A stretch of DNA of 64,000 bases from Streptomyces formicae (GTDB taxonomy: Bacteria > Actinomycetota > Actinomycetes > Streptomycetales > Streptomycetaceae). Shown in pieces: positions 46,321 to 54,782 of the stretch. The stretch lies in the NCBI RefSeq assembly GCF_022647665.1, contig NZ_CP071872.1:7378001-7442000 (forward strand). The letters are read 5' to 3'. The first letter of the stretch is position 1; each line of letters starts with the position of its first letter. The translations under genes were made by a program, and so were the position numbers. The notes beneath the pieces are model-generated. The model was not told the DNA's origin. It saw nothing but the letters and a program-made list of their open reading frames with translations, and made no database searches.

Positions 46321-48042
46321 GTGACCAGTACTGCCCCGCGGGCCCTGCACGGGACGGAAGCCGCGGAACAGCCGCCCTCCTGGCAGCAGCGCCTGCGCAG
46401 ATTCGGCCATGTGCCGCGCCCCGTGCCGGGGCTGCGAGAACGGCTCGTGCCCCCGTACACGCGCCCGTCCCCGCGCACGTGGTCGCTGCTCGGCGTGGAC
46501 CCGTCGGCGACGCGGACGGCCGAGCGCGCGGTGGCGTGGGGCGGGCCGCTGCTCGTGGCGCTGGTGGCCGGAATCCTGAGGTTCTGGCAGCTGGGCAGCC
46601 CCAAGGCGGTGATATTCGACGAGACGTACTACGCGAAGGACGCCTGGGCGCTGATCAACCAGGGGTACGAGGGTTCCTGGCCGAAGGACGTCGACAAGTC
46701 GATCCTGGCGAACCCGGACGCCGTCCCCGTGCCCACGGACCCCGGCTATGTCGTCCACCCGCCGGTCGGGAAGTGGATCATCGGGCTGGGCGAGCAGCTG
46801 TTCGGCTTCACCCCCTTCGGCTGGCGCTTCATGGTGGCCGTGCTCGGCACGCTGTCCGTGCTGATGCTGTGCCGCATCGGGCGCCGGCTGTTCCGCTCGA
46901 CGTTCCTGGGCTGCCTGGCGGGCGCGCTGCTCGCCGTGGACGGTCTGCACTTCGTGATGAGCCGGACGGCCCTGCTCGACCTGGTGCTGATGTTCTTCGT
47001 GCTGGCCGCCTTCGGCTGTCTGCTCATCGACCGGGACCGGGCGCGCGAGCGGCTCGCCGGCGCGCTGCCGGGGGACGCGGAGGGCGTGCTGCGCCCCGAC
47101 ACGCGGATCGCGGAGGAGCTGCGGCTCGGCCTGCGCCCATGGCGCATCGCGGCCGGCCTGATGCTCGGACTGGCCTTCGCGACCAAGTGGAACGGCCTCT
47201 ACATCCTGGCCGCCTTCGGCCTGCTGACGGTCCTCTGGGACGTCGGAGCCCGGCGCACGGCGGGCGCGGTCCAGCCGTACCGGGCGGTCCTGCGGCGCGA
47301 CCTCGTCCCGGCGTTCCTCTCGACCGTGCCGGTCGCGATCGTCACGTACGTCGCTTCGTGGACGGGCTGGATCGTCACGGACAAGGGCTACTTCCGCGAC
47401 TGGGCCGCGAAGGACGGCAGCGGCGGTGCCTGGAGCTGGCTGCCCGACTGGCTGCGCAGCCTCTGGCACTACGAGACCGAGGTCTACAGCTTCCACGTCA
47501 GCCTGACCTCCGGCCACACCTACCAGTCCAACCCCTGGAGCTGGATCGTCCTCGGCCGCCCCGTCTCCTACTTCTACGAGGACCCGGCCGCCGGCGAGGA
47601 CGGCTGTCCGGCGTCGACGGCGGGCAAGTGCGCCCGAGAGGTCCTGGCGCTGGGCACCCCGCTGCTGTGGTGGGCGGCGTGCTTCGCGCTCGCGTACGTC
47701 CTGTGGCGCTGGCTCTTCCGCCGCGACTGGCGCGCGGGCGCGATCGCCTGCGGGGTGGCCGCGGGCTGGGTCCCCTGGTTCCTCTACCAGGAGCGCACGA
47801 TCTTCCTCTTCTACGCGGTCGTCTTCGTGCCGTTCCTCTGCCTCGCGGTCACGATGATGATCGGCGCGATCATCGGCCCCCCGGGCTCGGACGAACGCCG
47901 CAGGGCGATCGGCGCGGTGGGCGCGGGCGTACTCGTGCTGCTGATCATCTGGAACTTCATCTACTTCTGGCCGATCTACACGGGCACGCCGATCCCGCTG
48001 GACGACTGGCGGGGCAGGATGTGGGTGGACACCTGGGTCTAG
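46321..48042 (+). CDS. pmt: Dolichyl-phosphate-mannose-type protein O-mannosyltransferase
   Basis: 573 residues from GTG 46321 (ATG 46291 possible). GT39-family membrane enzyme transferring mannose from polyprenyl phosphate to exported proteins; in S. coelicolor the orthologue is needed for glycoprotein synthesis and phage receptor function. The catalytic-loop acidic pair is in KAVIFDETYYAKDAW; YVVHPPVGKW and AFATKWNGLY are family motifs. About 11 TM helices are visible and the end (GRMWVDTWV) is intact. The last 5 codons, the stop and 12 further bases are repeated exactly at 50685-50714, bounding an inserted island. Confidence 0.96.
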   Translation: MTSTAPRALHGTEAAEQPPSWQQRLRRFGHVPRPVPGLRERLVPPYTRPSPRTWSLLGVDPSATRTAERAVAWGGPLLVALVAGILRFWQLGSPKAVIFDETYYAKDAWALINQGYEGSWPKDVDKSILANPDAVPVPTDPGYVVHPPVGKWIIGLGEQLFGFTPFGWRFMVAVLGTLSVLMLCRIGRRLFRSTFLGCLAGALLAVDGLHFVMSRTALLDLVLMFFVLAAFGCLLIDRDRARERLAGALPGDAEGVLRPDTRIAEELRLGLRPWRIAAGLMLGLAFATKWNGLYILAAFGLLTVLWDVGARRTAGAVQPYRAVLRRDLVPAFLSTVPVAIVTYVASWTGWIVTDKGYFRDWAAKDGSGGAWSWLPDWLRSLWHYETEVYSFHVSLTSGHTYQSNPWSWIVLGRPVSYFYEDPAAGEDGCPASTAGKCAREVLALGTPLLWWAACFALAYVLWRWLFRRDWRAGAIACGVAAGWVPWFLYQERTIFLFYAVVFVPFLCLAVTMMIGAIIGPPGSDERRRAIGAVGAGVLVLLIIWNFIYFWPIYTGTPIPLDDWRGRMWVDTWV

Positions 48043-48054
48043 CCGGGCGACGGC
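48025..48054 (+). repeat. 30-bp direct repeat, left copy (candidate attL)
   Basis: Identical over 30 bases to 50685-50714, with three more matching bases upstream after one mismatch. This copy spans the 3' end of pmt, its TAG stop (48040-48042) and 12 bases beyond. Confidence 0.9.
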
Positions 48055-48241
48055 CGGCCCGGCACCTGATGGGGCCGGCGCAGGTTGGACCCGTCCTTCC
48101 GGTGGTTGTTCGTCACCACGATGCTGCCCTCGGGGATCAGCACGGATAGCCGAGGCCGCCCGCCCAGGCGTAGCCAGCGCAGTAGGTGCGCATGAGCAGT
48201 GCTCGGGCGGCACGTCCAGCAACCGGTACCGACGGCGCTGT

Positions 48242-49036
48242 TCAAAGCAGACAGAGCGCCACCAATGGGTAGGCGGGCGCGAAAGAGAAGAGAAAGTTGT
48301 TGAGCCCCATCGAAAAAGCCACACCTGCATGAAACAGAAGGCCGGCGCCCAGATAGGCGAAGATAATGGGCCGGTAACCTAGAAGGATGAGGAAGAAAGA
48401 AGACTCGAAGGCGATTACGCCCCAACCCAGTGCTCGCGACAGGACGGGCCGCCGGATCAATACCCGCCCAATCCCCGGGAGTCCATATCGATCGGTCGTC
48501 ATGATACCAGTGAGGGCGCGTCCGGATCTCCAATCCTCTCCGCAGAGCTTGGCGATCCCTGCAACCATGAAGGAGAGCACGAGTTGCGCAGTCATGAACC
48601 ATAGGCCTGCGCTCCGGAGCAGCGGGCTATCCGTCAGGGCGAGGAGGGTGCTGACACAAACGATGATCAGCATCTGATCGGCGCCGTCGAGCCCGTAACC
48701 GCAGCGGAACAAGAAGAACGAAAGAAACAGGAAGTTGACAAGAAGCAGGCCGACTACTGATTCCGGGAAAAACCATGAGATCAAGAGCAGTGCTCCACCC
48801 GTGAGAATCCGGCCGATGACGCATAGGTCGAGCAGTCGACGTGACGTGGTGAGCCACATCCCCAATCGGGATCCCAACCCGTCTCGCCAGGGACGCTGGA
48901 GGACCAAAATCCTGCCGGACATGACGCCATTGTCTGAGTACTCGTGCCGGATGAACCAGTCCTCGGCCCCTCGGACAAGTCCCGCGAATCCAAGCATGGC
49001 AGTTGAGGCCGCGATGGCCCCCTCCGGAGGGGTCAC
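48242..49036 (-). CDS. HTTM-type multi-spanning membrane protein
   Basis: 264 residues from GTG 49036, whose GTGA overlaps the stop of the preceding gene. About six TM helices. The sequence has the HTTM (vitamin K-dependent carboxylase-like membrane) layout: LLDLCVIGRILTGGALLLIS, FLFRCGYGLDGADQMLI, the QLVLSFMVAGIAKLCGEDWR segment with Lys and acidic residues in the membrane-proximal region, and FHAGVAFSMGLNNFLF near the end. HTTM and SdpB-like proteins are found with antimicrobial-peptide immunity or export and in other mobile contexts. Function here is unknown; family call moderate. Confidence 0.6.
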   Translation of the reverse strand: MTPPEGAIAASTAMLGFAGLVRGAEDWFIRHEYSDNGVMSGRILVLQRPWRDGLGSRLGMWLTTSRRLLDLCVIGRILTGGALLLISWFFPESVVGLLLVNFLFLSFFLFRCGYGLDGADQMLIIVCVSTLLALTDSPLLRSAGLWFMTAQLVLSFMVAGIAKLCGEDWRSGRALTGIMTTDRYGLPGIGRVLIRRPVLSRALGWGVIAFESSFFLILLGYRPIIFAYLGAGLLFHAGVAFSMGLNNFLFSFAPAYPLVALCLL

Positions 49037-49599
49037 ACGATCACCCCCTGTCCCAATTTTTCTCCCTCGCTGCTTAGCCGGTGGAAGCCCGATACGAGGA
49101 TGACCTCGATCGCGCCTTGACGGCGATTGTGCCGGACGATGGAGAACTGTCGGGATACCGCCCCTGGACCGACAGGAAAGGAGCAAACCCAGTTAAGAAG
49201 CAATAGGTAGGGAACGGTGAGAGCCAGCCCCTGCGGAGATACGCCTCCAGATTTCACGTCCTCCTGGATAAGGAGTGACTCTGCATCTGCTACAGCCTTG
49301 TCAACACGGGCCCCTGGATTCCATGCGATCCGCCGAAAACGGCGCCCATGAGGAATTAGTTCGATATGCCGCCACGGCGAACACACGCCGCTGCAGTAAC
49401 GGTCTCGATAAAAGAGCAAGGTGTCACTCATGGCTGGGTGAGGAGCAAAGAATGACCAGTTGGGGACCAACGCCCAAATGCGACGGGTAAGGAATCGCCC
49501 GACACGGCGTTCCAAGAAAGGAACATTAAGGGCAACTGTGGCGCACAGCCACACACCGAAAACAGCCGTGACCAACACTTCCGCAATCATCCTCGCCAT
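49033..49599 (-). CDS. Membrane-associated hypothetical protein, partner of HTTM protein
   Basis: 188 residues from ATG 49599, 5 bases after the upstream gene and overlapping the HTTM gene. An N-terminal TM helix (EVLVTAVFGVWLCATVALNV) and a second hydrophobic stretch near residues 125-140 (GLALTVPYLLLLNWVCSF) enclose a conserved-looking block PNWSFFAPHPAMSDTLLFYR. Such a PxxxFFAPxP block is often seen in small proteins encoded with HTTM/SdpB-like partners, but this is my recollection, not a search. No catalytic motif is evident. Confidence 0.55.
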   Translation of the reverse strand: MARMIAEVLVTAVFGVWLCATVALNVPFLERRVGRFLTRRIWALVPNWSFFAPHPAMSDTLLFYRDRYCSGVCSPWRHIELIPHGRRFRRIAWNPGARVDKAVADAESLLIQEDVKSGGVSPQGLALTVPYLLLLNWVCSFPVGPGAVSRQFSIVRHNRRQGAIEVILVSGFHRLSSEGEKLGQGVIV

Positions 49600-49604
49600 G
49601 GGAA

Positions 49605-50408
49605 CTATTTCCGGAGTGTCCTCACCATGAGCTCCAGACGCGCCTTCACCAGCTCACGCACTGTGGCTTCAGGGGAGATTTGGCCATTCCTGATGGACTC
49701 TTCGAGCCTCTCCAGCGTCTCAAGCTGGCGGGCACAGGTCCGAGTACGAGCTGCGTCCTTTGCCGCCTTCTCAACGATTCGGCAGACTTCCCGGGCGGTC
49801 CGAGTCTCGTCGGGGCTTCTCACTCCCAGATGAATCTCGGAGATTTCCGGCGGGATTTGAGCAATCATGGACCGTTCGAGATCGGTAAGGAATGGCGCCC
49901 GCTTGTAAGCCAGGTAGTGCAGTGTGGAGACGTCAGATTCTCGCTTGTGATACTCCACAATCGAGAACATGCCATCGCCCAGTTCCCCACCGGTCCAGGA
50001 CACGGCCGCCGATCCCAACAGGTCACTGTCCGGCAGGGCGCAATTATCAAGAATTGTGCGCCCATTGTAACGAACATCGAATACGCATTCCGATTGGGCT
50101 AGAATCTGCACCATGTCAGTTCCCTTGGTGGGAACGATGGAGCTCTTTTCGTCAACCTCCACCCGTAGAGCCATAAGAGCCTTAGAGTCCTGGCCATCCA
50201 GTGCTTTACTCAAGCGCTTTAGCACGTCAGCATCATGGGCGAAAAAGACAATCACCGTGCCTGGCATAGGAGCCAGATCTGCATCCGATTGATCGGCAAA
50301 GTCCGAAGAGAATGTACGGACTCGTAGAGGAATGTGGCGGAGGGAGCGCTCCATCAGGTCCATGCGCAGACGCTCCAAAGCCACCATGGAATCTTTTGCG
50401 TGCCGCAT
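49605..50408 (-). CDS. Unrecognised soluble protein, first gene of the island operon
   Basis: 267 residues from ATG 50408, chosen for GAGGAG six bases upstream; the open frame extends to 50492 without a site. No signal peptide or TM helix. The central part (TVIVFFAHDADVLKRLSKAL, LMALRVEVDEKSSIVPT, CVFDVRYNGRTILDN) looks like a mixed alpha/beta domain. The C-terminal 90 residues are charged and helical (VCRIVEKAAKDAARTRTCAR, LERLEESIRNG) and could form a coiled coil. I recognise no family. It leads the operon with the two membrane genes 5 bases downstream. Confidence 0.6.
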   Translation of the reverse strand: MRHAKDSMVALERLRMDLMERSLRHIPLRVRTFSSDFADQSDADLAPMPGTVIVFFAHDADVLKRLSKALDGQDSKALMALRVEVDEKSSIVPTKGTDMVQILAQSECVFDVRYNGRTILDNCALPDSDLLGSAAVSWTGGELGDGMFSIVEYHKRESDVSTLHYLAYKRAPFLTDLERSMIAQIPPEISEIHLGVRSPDETRTAREVCRIVEKAAKDAARTRTCARQLETLERLEESIRNGQISPEATVRELVKARLELMVRTLRK

Positions 50409-50899
50409 CAGCAGCTCCTCACAGAAAGCGTCCCCTCTTGGCTTAAAGCGCCAGCATTCTGAACGCTGCCACCAGCCCCGGCTTCCCGCCACCTAAGGTG
50501 CGCCGCATGGGGGACGGACAGGTGGTGTTGCCGCCGTGGACGGCACGGAGGCCGCCATGGAGCCAAGTAGAAACAACCCACTCGTCGCCCGGCCTCCAGG
50601 TATGTCGGCAGGCTCACAGGTTCGCGAGCATGATCACGGCCCTGAGGCGGCCCAGCAACTGTCTGGCGGCTCAGCTCTAGGTGAGTGGACACCTGGGTCT
50701 AGCCGGGCGACGGCTTTCCCCGGTGGGGTCCGTGCGGGTGGCGGCCGAAGGAGTGCTTGGGTGGCCTGGCCTACCGACCGTGACCTGCGGAAACGTCCCG
50801 TGGGTGAGTGCGGCTCCGCTGGACGCCTCAGCGGACCGGGCGAGAGTGTGACCTTCTGTGAGGGACAGCTGCGCACCTCACCCGGGAGACAGCCGAGCT
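50409..50899. other. Non-coding right flank of the island and junction
   Basis: Holds the promoter region of the island operon, the right repeat (50685-50714) and about 185 bases of ordinary GC-rich DNA before the RTX gene. Short open frames here have no ribosome sites and no family features. Confidence 0.5.
50685..50714 (+). repeat. 30-bp direct repeat, right copy (candidate attR)
   Basis: Exact copy of 48025-48054 containing a second, non-coding pmt 3' end and stop. It marks the right border of the island. Confidence 0.9.
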
Positions 50900-51724
50900 A
50901 TGTTCGAGTTCCGCCCCTTTGACGACAACCGGCCGAAGACGGCTCCGACTGAGTGCTCCGGCCGGCGCCGCGCCCGTGCCCGGTCGCTGCCCGCGCTCAT
51001 CGTTCTCGTCATCGGGGGGCTGTTCGTCCTTTCCACCTCCACGACGGCCGCCGCACCCGGAACACCGAGGCGAGCCGTGGAATCGACCGCTTCTGCAGTC
51101 ACCTCGAACACCGGCTCGCCCACCGCCTCAACCCGTTCGACCAACTCGCACGACTCCCACGACTCCCACGACTCGTTGTGCAAGGACGCCGCCCCCACCA
51201 GAGTGGGTACCGAGAGGAACGACGTCATCGTCGGAACCCCGGGCAACGACGTGATCTTCGCGCTCGGCGGCAACGACACGGTCTACGCACTCGCGGGGAA
51301 CGACCTCGTCTGCGGCGGCTCGGGCAGCGACACGCTCAACGGCGACAGGGACAACGACCAGCTCTCCGGCGGCCCGGGCGACGACCAGCTCTTCGGCGGC
51401 TTCGGCAACGACGACCTTCGTGGTGCGTCGGGCAACGACGAGCTCCGCGGTGAGGTCGGCAGCGACGAGCTCTCCGGCGGCTCGGGCAACGACCGGCTCT
51501 CCGGTTTCCTGGGCAGCGACATCCTCTTCGGTGGAAACGACAACGACCGCCTCCGCGGCGGAAGGGACAACGACCAGCTCTTCGGCAACGCGGGTAACGA
51601 CCAGCTCTTCGGAGATGCCGACGATGACGCCCTGGACGGCGGACCGGGCACGAACTCCAACGACGGCGGACGCGGCATCAACACCTGCGTCGACCCGAGC
51701 GACGGCCCCGGCTGCAACGACTGA
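50900..51724 (+). CDS. Secreted RTX-type calcium-binding repeat protein
   Basis: 274 residues from ATG 50900, with GGGAG about 11 bases upstream; GTG 50858 is possible. A basic N-terminus and hydrophobic segment (LPALIVLVIGGLFVLSTSTTAAA) act as signal peptide, followed by a Ser/Thr linker ending in HDSHDSHDS. Residues ~115-255 are consecutive RTX nonapeptides of the GGxGxDxLx type (GGSGSDTLNGDRDNDQLSGG and so on, about 14 copies), which fold as a Ca-binding beta-roll. The C-terminal end carries two Cys (NTCVDPSDGPGCND). No type I secretion genes are adjacent, so Sec export is likely. No catalytic domain is present. Confidence 0.88.
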   Translation: MFEFRPFDDNRPKTAPTECSGRRRARARSLPALIVLVIGGLFVLSTSTTAAAPGTPRRAVESTASAVTSNTGSPTASTRSTNSHDSHDSHDSLCKDAAPTRVGTERNDVIVGTPGNDVIFALGGNDTVYALAGNDLVCGGSGSDTLNGDRDNDQLSGGPGDDQLFGGFGNDDLRGASGNDELRGEVGSDELSGGSGNDRLSGFLGSDILFGGNDNDRLRGGRDNDQLFGNAGNDQLFGDADDDALDGGPGTNSNDGGRGINTCVDPSDGPGCND

Positions 51725-51744
51725 CGCCTCGTGCGGGAGGCCGG

Positions 51745-52254
51745 CTACCGGGCGGGCTGCTCGGGGGCCGGACCGCGGCCGCCGCCGAGGCGGCGGTAGG
51801 CGATGAGCAGGAGCACGGCGATCAGGGGCTGAAGGATGTCGGTGTAGATCGGCTGCACATTGTGCGGAGCGGTGTTGTCGTGGGCGGCGAGTTGCATGAG
51901 GTGACCGACGGCGTCCCCCCAGTACAGGATGGCCAACGCGATGACCGCGGCCGTCATGAAGGAGTCCCGGCGACAGATGGACATGAAGCCGATGGTGCCG
52001 ATCGCGATGTCCGCCCAGCCGACTTCCCACTGGAACGGGCTGTGGGCGAAGCCGATGCCGTCGGCGATGCCGGGCGCGTTGGGGCCGATGTGCCCCAGGC
52101 CGGTCAGCACGGACAGCGCTCCGCTGGCGCCGACGAACCAGAGCAGCCAGATCTCGATGACGCGAAAGCGCGTACGGCGATTGGGCCGGCGGTCGACGAA
52201 CGTGTGGATCAACGGAAAGACGACGAGCACCACAAAATAGGCGATAAGGAACAT
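51745..52254 (-). CDS. Hypothetical four-TM membrane protein (DUF6790-like)
   Basis: 169 residues from ATG 52254. Four hydrophobic helices: one at the very start (FLIAYFVVLVVFPLIHTFVD), then IEIWLLWFVGASGALSVLTG, AAVIALAILYWGDAVGHL and DILQPLIAVLLLIAYRR. The loop GFAHSPFQWEVGWADIAIG is distinctive. It resembles uncharacterised DUF6790 proteins; no function can be given. It is convergent with the RTX gene. Confidence 0.8.
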   Translation of the reverse strand: MFLIAYFVVLVVFPLIHTFVDRRPNRRTRFRVIEIWLLWFVGASGALSVLTGLGHIGPNAPGIADGIGFAHSPFQWEVGWADIAIGTIGFMSICRRDSFMTAAVIALAILYWGDAVGHLMQLAAHDNTAPHNVQPIYTDILQPLIAVLLLIAYRRLGGGRGPAPEQPAR

Positions 52255-52420
52255 GCGCGGAGCATAGGCTCGCGATGCGCCTGGAGGCCCCTCCAGCCGC
52301 TGTGGGCCGTCCGGGGGACGAGGCGCACACAGCGGCGCGGCCGCGCCGACGGTGGGGATGCGAGGGATACTGGCTGGGTCCGCCCGATACCGCTTGACAC
52401 CGGCCGACGTGGAGTCGTTG

Positions 52421-53029
52421 ATGACCACACCGCGGGACCTGTTGATCATCGCCATGGAGGCGGACGCCGGCCGCTCCCCGGAGCGCGGCGATCTGGCGCT
52501 CGCACTCGCGGGAGCCGAGCTGATCGACCTCCTGAACGCGCAGGCCGTCACCCTGGACGGTGATCGCCTCGTGCCGAGCTCCGGGCCGACCATGACGGAT
52601 CACCTGCTGGAGGCGGCCGCGACGACGGTCACCCCGGAAGCGCCGTACGAGTCCGTCGGCGAATGGCTGTGGCGGCGGGGTCGGGGGCTGACCGAGACCT
52701 ACCTCGCCGCGCTGGAGGCGGAGGGGCAGCTCACCCGGCAGCGGCGCCACCGCTGGATGCCGTTCTCGGCCGGCCAGACGGTGCTGGCCGACTCCCCCGC
52801 CCGCCGCGCGGCGGCGGACCGCCGGACGTCGCGGGAGCCCGTTCTCACCGCGATCGCGGCAGCCGTCGGAATCGACGACAAGCCGGCGGAGGACGCCCCG
52901 GACGTGGACGACGACGCGGTGGCCACGGTCCTCGCCGCCGTCCACGACGCGCTGCGGGAGCTGGACGCCGAACGGCAGCGGCGGGCCGTGGAGGAAGCGG
53001 CCATGGACAACATCCGACGAGGCGAATGA
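52421..53029 (+). CDS. GOLPH3/VPS74 (GPP34) family protein
   Basis: 202 residues from ATG 52421, with GGAG six bases upstream. The actinobacterial GPP34 pattern is clear: TTPRDLLIIAMEADAGRSPE, LALALAGAELIDLLNAQAVT, the basic WLWRRGRGLTETYLAALEAE and RHRWMPFSAGQTVLADS, and a C-terminal helix LAAVHDALRELDAERQRRAV. Eukaryotic relatives bind PI4P at the Golgi; bacterial members are common in Streptomyces with unknown roles, possibly membrane-associated. Confidence 0.85.
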   Translation: MTTPRDLLIIAMEADAGRSPERGDLALALAGAELIDLLNAQAVTLDGDRLVPSSGPTMTDHLLEAAATTVTPEAPYESVGEWLWRRGRGLTETYLAALEAEGQLTRQRRHRWMPFSAGQTVLADSPARRAAADRRTSREPVLTAIAAAVGIDDKPAEDAPDVDDDAVATVLAAVHDALRELDAERQRRAVEEAAMDNIRRGE

Positions 53030-53133
53030 CGTTCTCTGCGCCGGCGGAGGGGCACACCCCGGACGGTCCGCATGGACCTGGACCTCGGGAGCAAAGCGGA
53101 CAAACTTCCCTTCTGTAGCGTGTGCCACAGTTT

Positions 53134-53144
53134 GTTCACACGCG
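53134..53144 (+). promoter_or_regulatory. PHO-box-like site upstream of the phosphate transporter
   Basis: GTTCACACGCG matches 10 of 11 positions of the Streptomyces PhoP direct-repeat unit (GKTCAYYYRSG as I recall it), 117 bases before the transporter start. The adjoining 11-mer is a poor match, so only a half-site is supported. Confidence 0.35.
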
Positions 53145-53260
53145 AGACAAATGCCGTCATAGTGGTCTCACGGCGCCGGAATCCCGGATCGACCCCCCGG
53201 TCATGGAGAGTCCCCAGTGCGCCACGCCCCCGTCCCTCCCCCACCCCAGAGACCTGAGGC

Positions 53261-54406
53261 ATGGAACACATCCCGCTCCTGATCGGAATCGTCGTCGTCA
53301 CGGCCCTCGTGTTCGACTTCACGAACGGTTTCCACGACACGGCCAACGCCATGGCCACCACCATCTCCACCGGGGCCATGAAGCCCAAGGCCGCCGTGGC
53401 GATGTCCGCAGTGCTCAACCTCGCCGGCGCCTTCCTCTCCGTGGAGGTGGCCAAGACCATCTCCGGCGGCATCATCGACGAGGCTTCCGGCATCCGGCCC
53501 GAGGTGATCTTCGCCGGGCTCGTCGGCGCCATCATCTGGAACCTGGTCACCTGGCTGAAGGGGCTGCCGTCCAGCTCCTCGCACGCGCTCTTCGGCGGTC
53601 TGATCGGCGCCACGATCGTCTCCGTCGGTCCGGACGCCGTGAACGGCTCCGCCGTCGCGATGAAGGTCCTCATCCCCGCCGTCGCCGCCCCGATCGTGGC
53701 CGGTCTGGCGTCGATGGCCGCGACCCGTCTGACCTACCGCATCGCCCGCAACACCGACGAGGCCGCCACCACCAAGGGCTACCGCGCCGGCCAGATCGGC
53801 TCCGCCGCCCTGGTCTCCCTCGCGCACGGCACCAACGACGCCCAGAAGACCATGGGTGTGATCACCCTCGCGCTGATCGCCGGCGGCGTCCTCGCCCCCG
53901 GTGCCAACCCGCCCACCTGGGTCATCGTCTCGGCCGGCGTGGCCATCGCGCTGGGCACCTACCTCGGCGGCTGGCGCATCATCCGCACCATGGGCAAGGG
54001 TCTGACCGACATCCGGCCCGCCCAGGGCTTCTCCGCCCAGACCGGTGCCGCCGCGGTCATCCTGTCCGCGTCCAACCTCGGCTTCGCCCTGTCCACCACG
54101 CAGGTCTGCTCCGGTTCGGTCATGGGCTCGGGCCTGGGCCGCAAGGGCGGCACCGTGCGCTGGTCCACCGCCGGCCGGATGGCCATCGCCTGGCTGCTGA
54201 CCCTGCCGGCCGCCGGTCTGGTCGCCGCCGCTGCCGCTCTCCTGGCCGTCCAGGGCACGTGGGGCGTCGCCGTGGTCGCGGTCATCGGCATCGCCGCCGC
54301 CACCGCCATCCGGATCGCCTCGCGCCGCAAGCCCGTGGACCACAGCAACGTCAACGACATCGAGCACGTCCCCGCCGTCAAGACCGCCATGACCACCGCC
54401 GCCTGA
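53261..54406 (+). CDS. pit: Low-affinity inorganic phosphate transporter, PiT family
   Basis: 381 residues from ATG 53261. Ten or so TM helices with both PiT signatures: VFDFTNGFHDTANAMATTI in the N-terminal half and SLAHGTNDAQKTMGVITLAL in the C-terminal half, plus LPSSSSHALFGGLIGA. It takes up metal-phosphate complexes with protons. A small membrane protein follows 38 bases later and shares its terminator. Confidence 0.96.
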   Translation: MEHIPLLIGIVVVTALVFDFTNGFHDTANAMATTISTGAMKPKAAVAMSAVLNLAGAFLSVEVAKTISGGIIDEASGIRPEVIFAGLVGAIIWNLVTWLKGLPSSSSHALFGGLIGATIVSVGPDAVNGSAVAMKVLIPAVAAPIVAGLASMAATRLTYRIARNTDEAATTKGYRAGQIGSAALVSLAHGTNDAQKTMGVITLALIAGGVLAPGANPPTWVIVSAGVAIALGTYLGGWRIIRTMGKGLTDIRPAQGFSAQTGAAAVILSASNLGFALSTTQVCSGSVMGSGLGRKGGTVRWSTAGRMAIAWLLTLPAAGLVAAAAALLAVQGTWGVAVVAVIGIAAATAIRIASRRKPVDHSNVNDIEHVPAVKTAMTTAA

Positions 54407-54444
54407 CCGGACCGGACCGACAAGGCAGAGAAGGAAGAAGCACG

Positions 54445-54660
54445 ATGAACATCGACTGGGCAGCACTCGGCCAGGTCTTCGGCGTCAGCCTCGCGGTGAC
54501 GGTCGCGATCGTGGGCCTGTTCACCCTCGGCATCGTCGGCACCTCCCGGCCGGCGCGCGGCGCGGGCTCCGTGGCCGTCGCCCGCACGGCCGGCGGGTAC
54601 GTCTGCTACGCGCTCTGCGCGGCGGCCGTCGCCTTCGGTATCCACCTGATCGCCTTCTGA
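54445..54660 (+). CDS. Small membrane protein downstream of the phosphate transporter
   Basis: 71 residues from ATG 54445, with AAGGAAG upstream. Two TM helices (ALGQVFGVSLAVTVAIVGLF and GYVCYALCAAAVAFGIHLIA) flank a basic loop. It is co-transcribed with the PiT gene and probably accessory to it; no family name is recognised. Confidence 0.85.
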   Translation: MNIDWAALGQVFGVSLAVTVAIVGLFTLGIVGTSRPARGAGSVAVARTAGGYVCYALCAAAVAFGIHLIAF

Positions 54661-54684
54661 CGGCGTCGGGAGACCGCACACCCG

Positions 54685-54722
54685 GACGGGGTGCGGGGCG
54701 CACAGGCGCCCCGCACCCCGTC
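54685..54722 (+). terminator. Perfect 17-bp hairpin ending the phosphate-transport operon
   Basis: Arms 54685-54701 and 54706-54722 with a 4-base loop, followed by TTCCTGCTGT. Confidence 0.9.
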
Positions 54723-54782
54723 TTCCTGCTGTCCGACGACGCGTGTCAGGATGAGCCGGCCCGAACAGCCCAGGGGGACGCA

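Larger units (their letters stand above)
48055..50684. mobile_element. 2.6-kb genomic island inserted at the 3' end of pmt
   Basis: The segment is bounded by a perfect 30-bp direct repeat, one copy being the end of pmt. It is visibly richer in A and T and in codons such as CTT, CTA, TTG and AAT than its neighbours, and it contains a compact three-gene minus-strand operon (49605-50408, 49033-49599, 48242-49036). Insertion at a gene 3' end with restoration of the gene is characteristic of site-specific integration. No integrase, relaxase or transposase is recognisable inside, so the element must be mobilised in trans, be a deletion derivative, or have arrived by recombination. The flanks 48056-48241 and 50409-50684 show no confident gene. 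Confidence 0.75.

Noticed and set aside
48039..48602. 187-codon minus-strand frame at the left edge of the island
   Set aside because: Mostly overlaps the HTTM gene in another frame, and its composition there is noise. The last ~40 codons look somewhat protein-like but no family or start was found.
50498..50922. Short plus-strand frames at the right edge of the island
   Set aside because: No ribosome sites, no recognisable integrase or transposase residues, and the frames run through the direct repeat.
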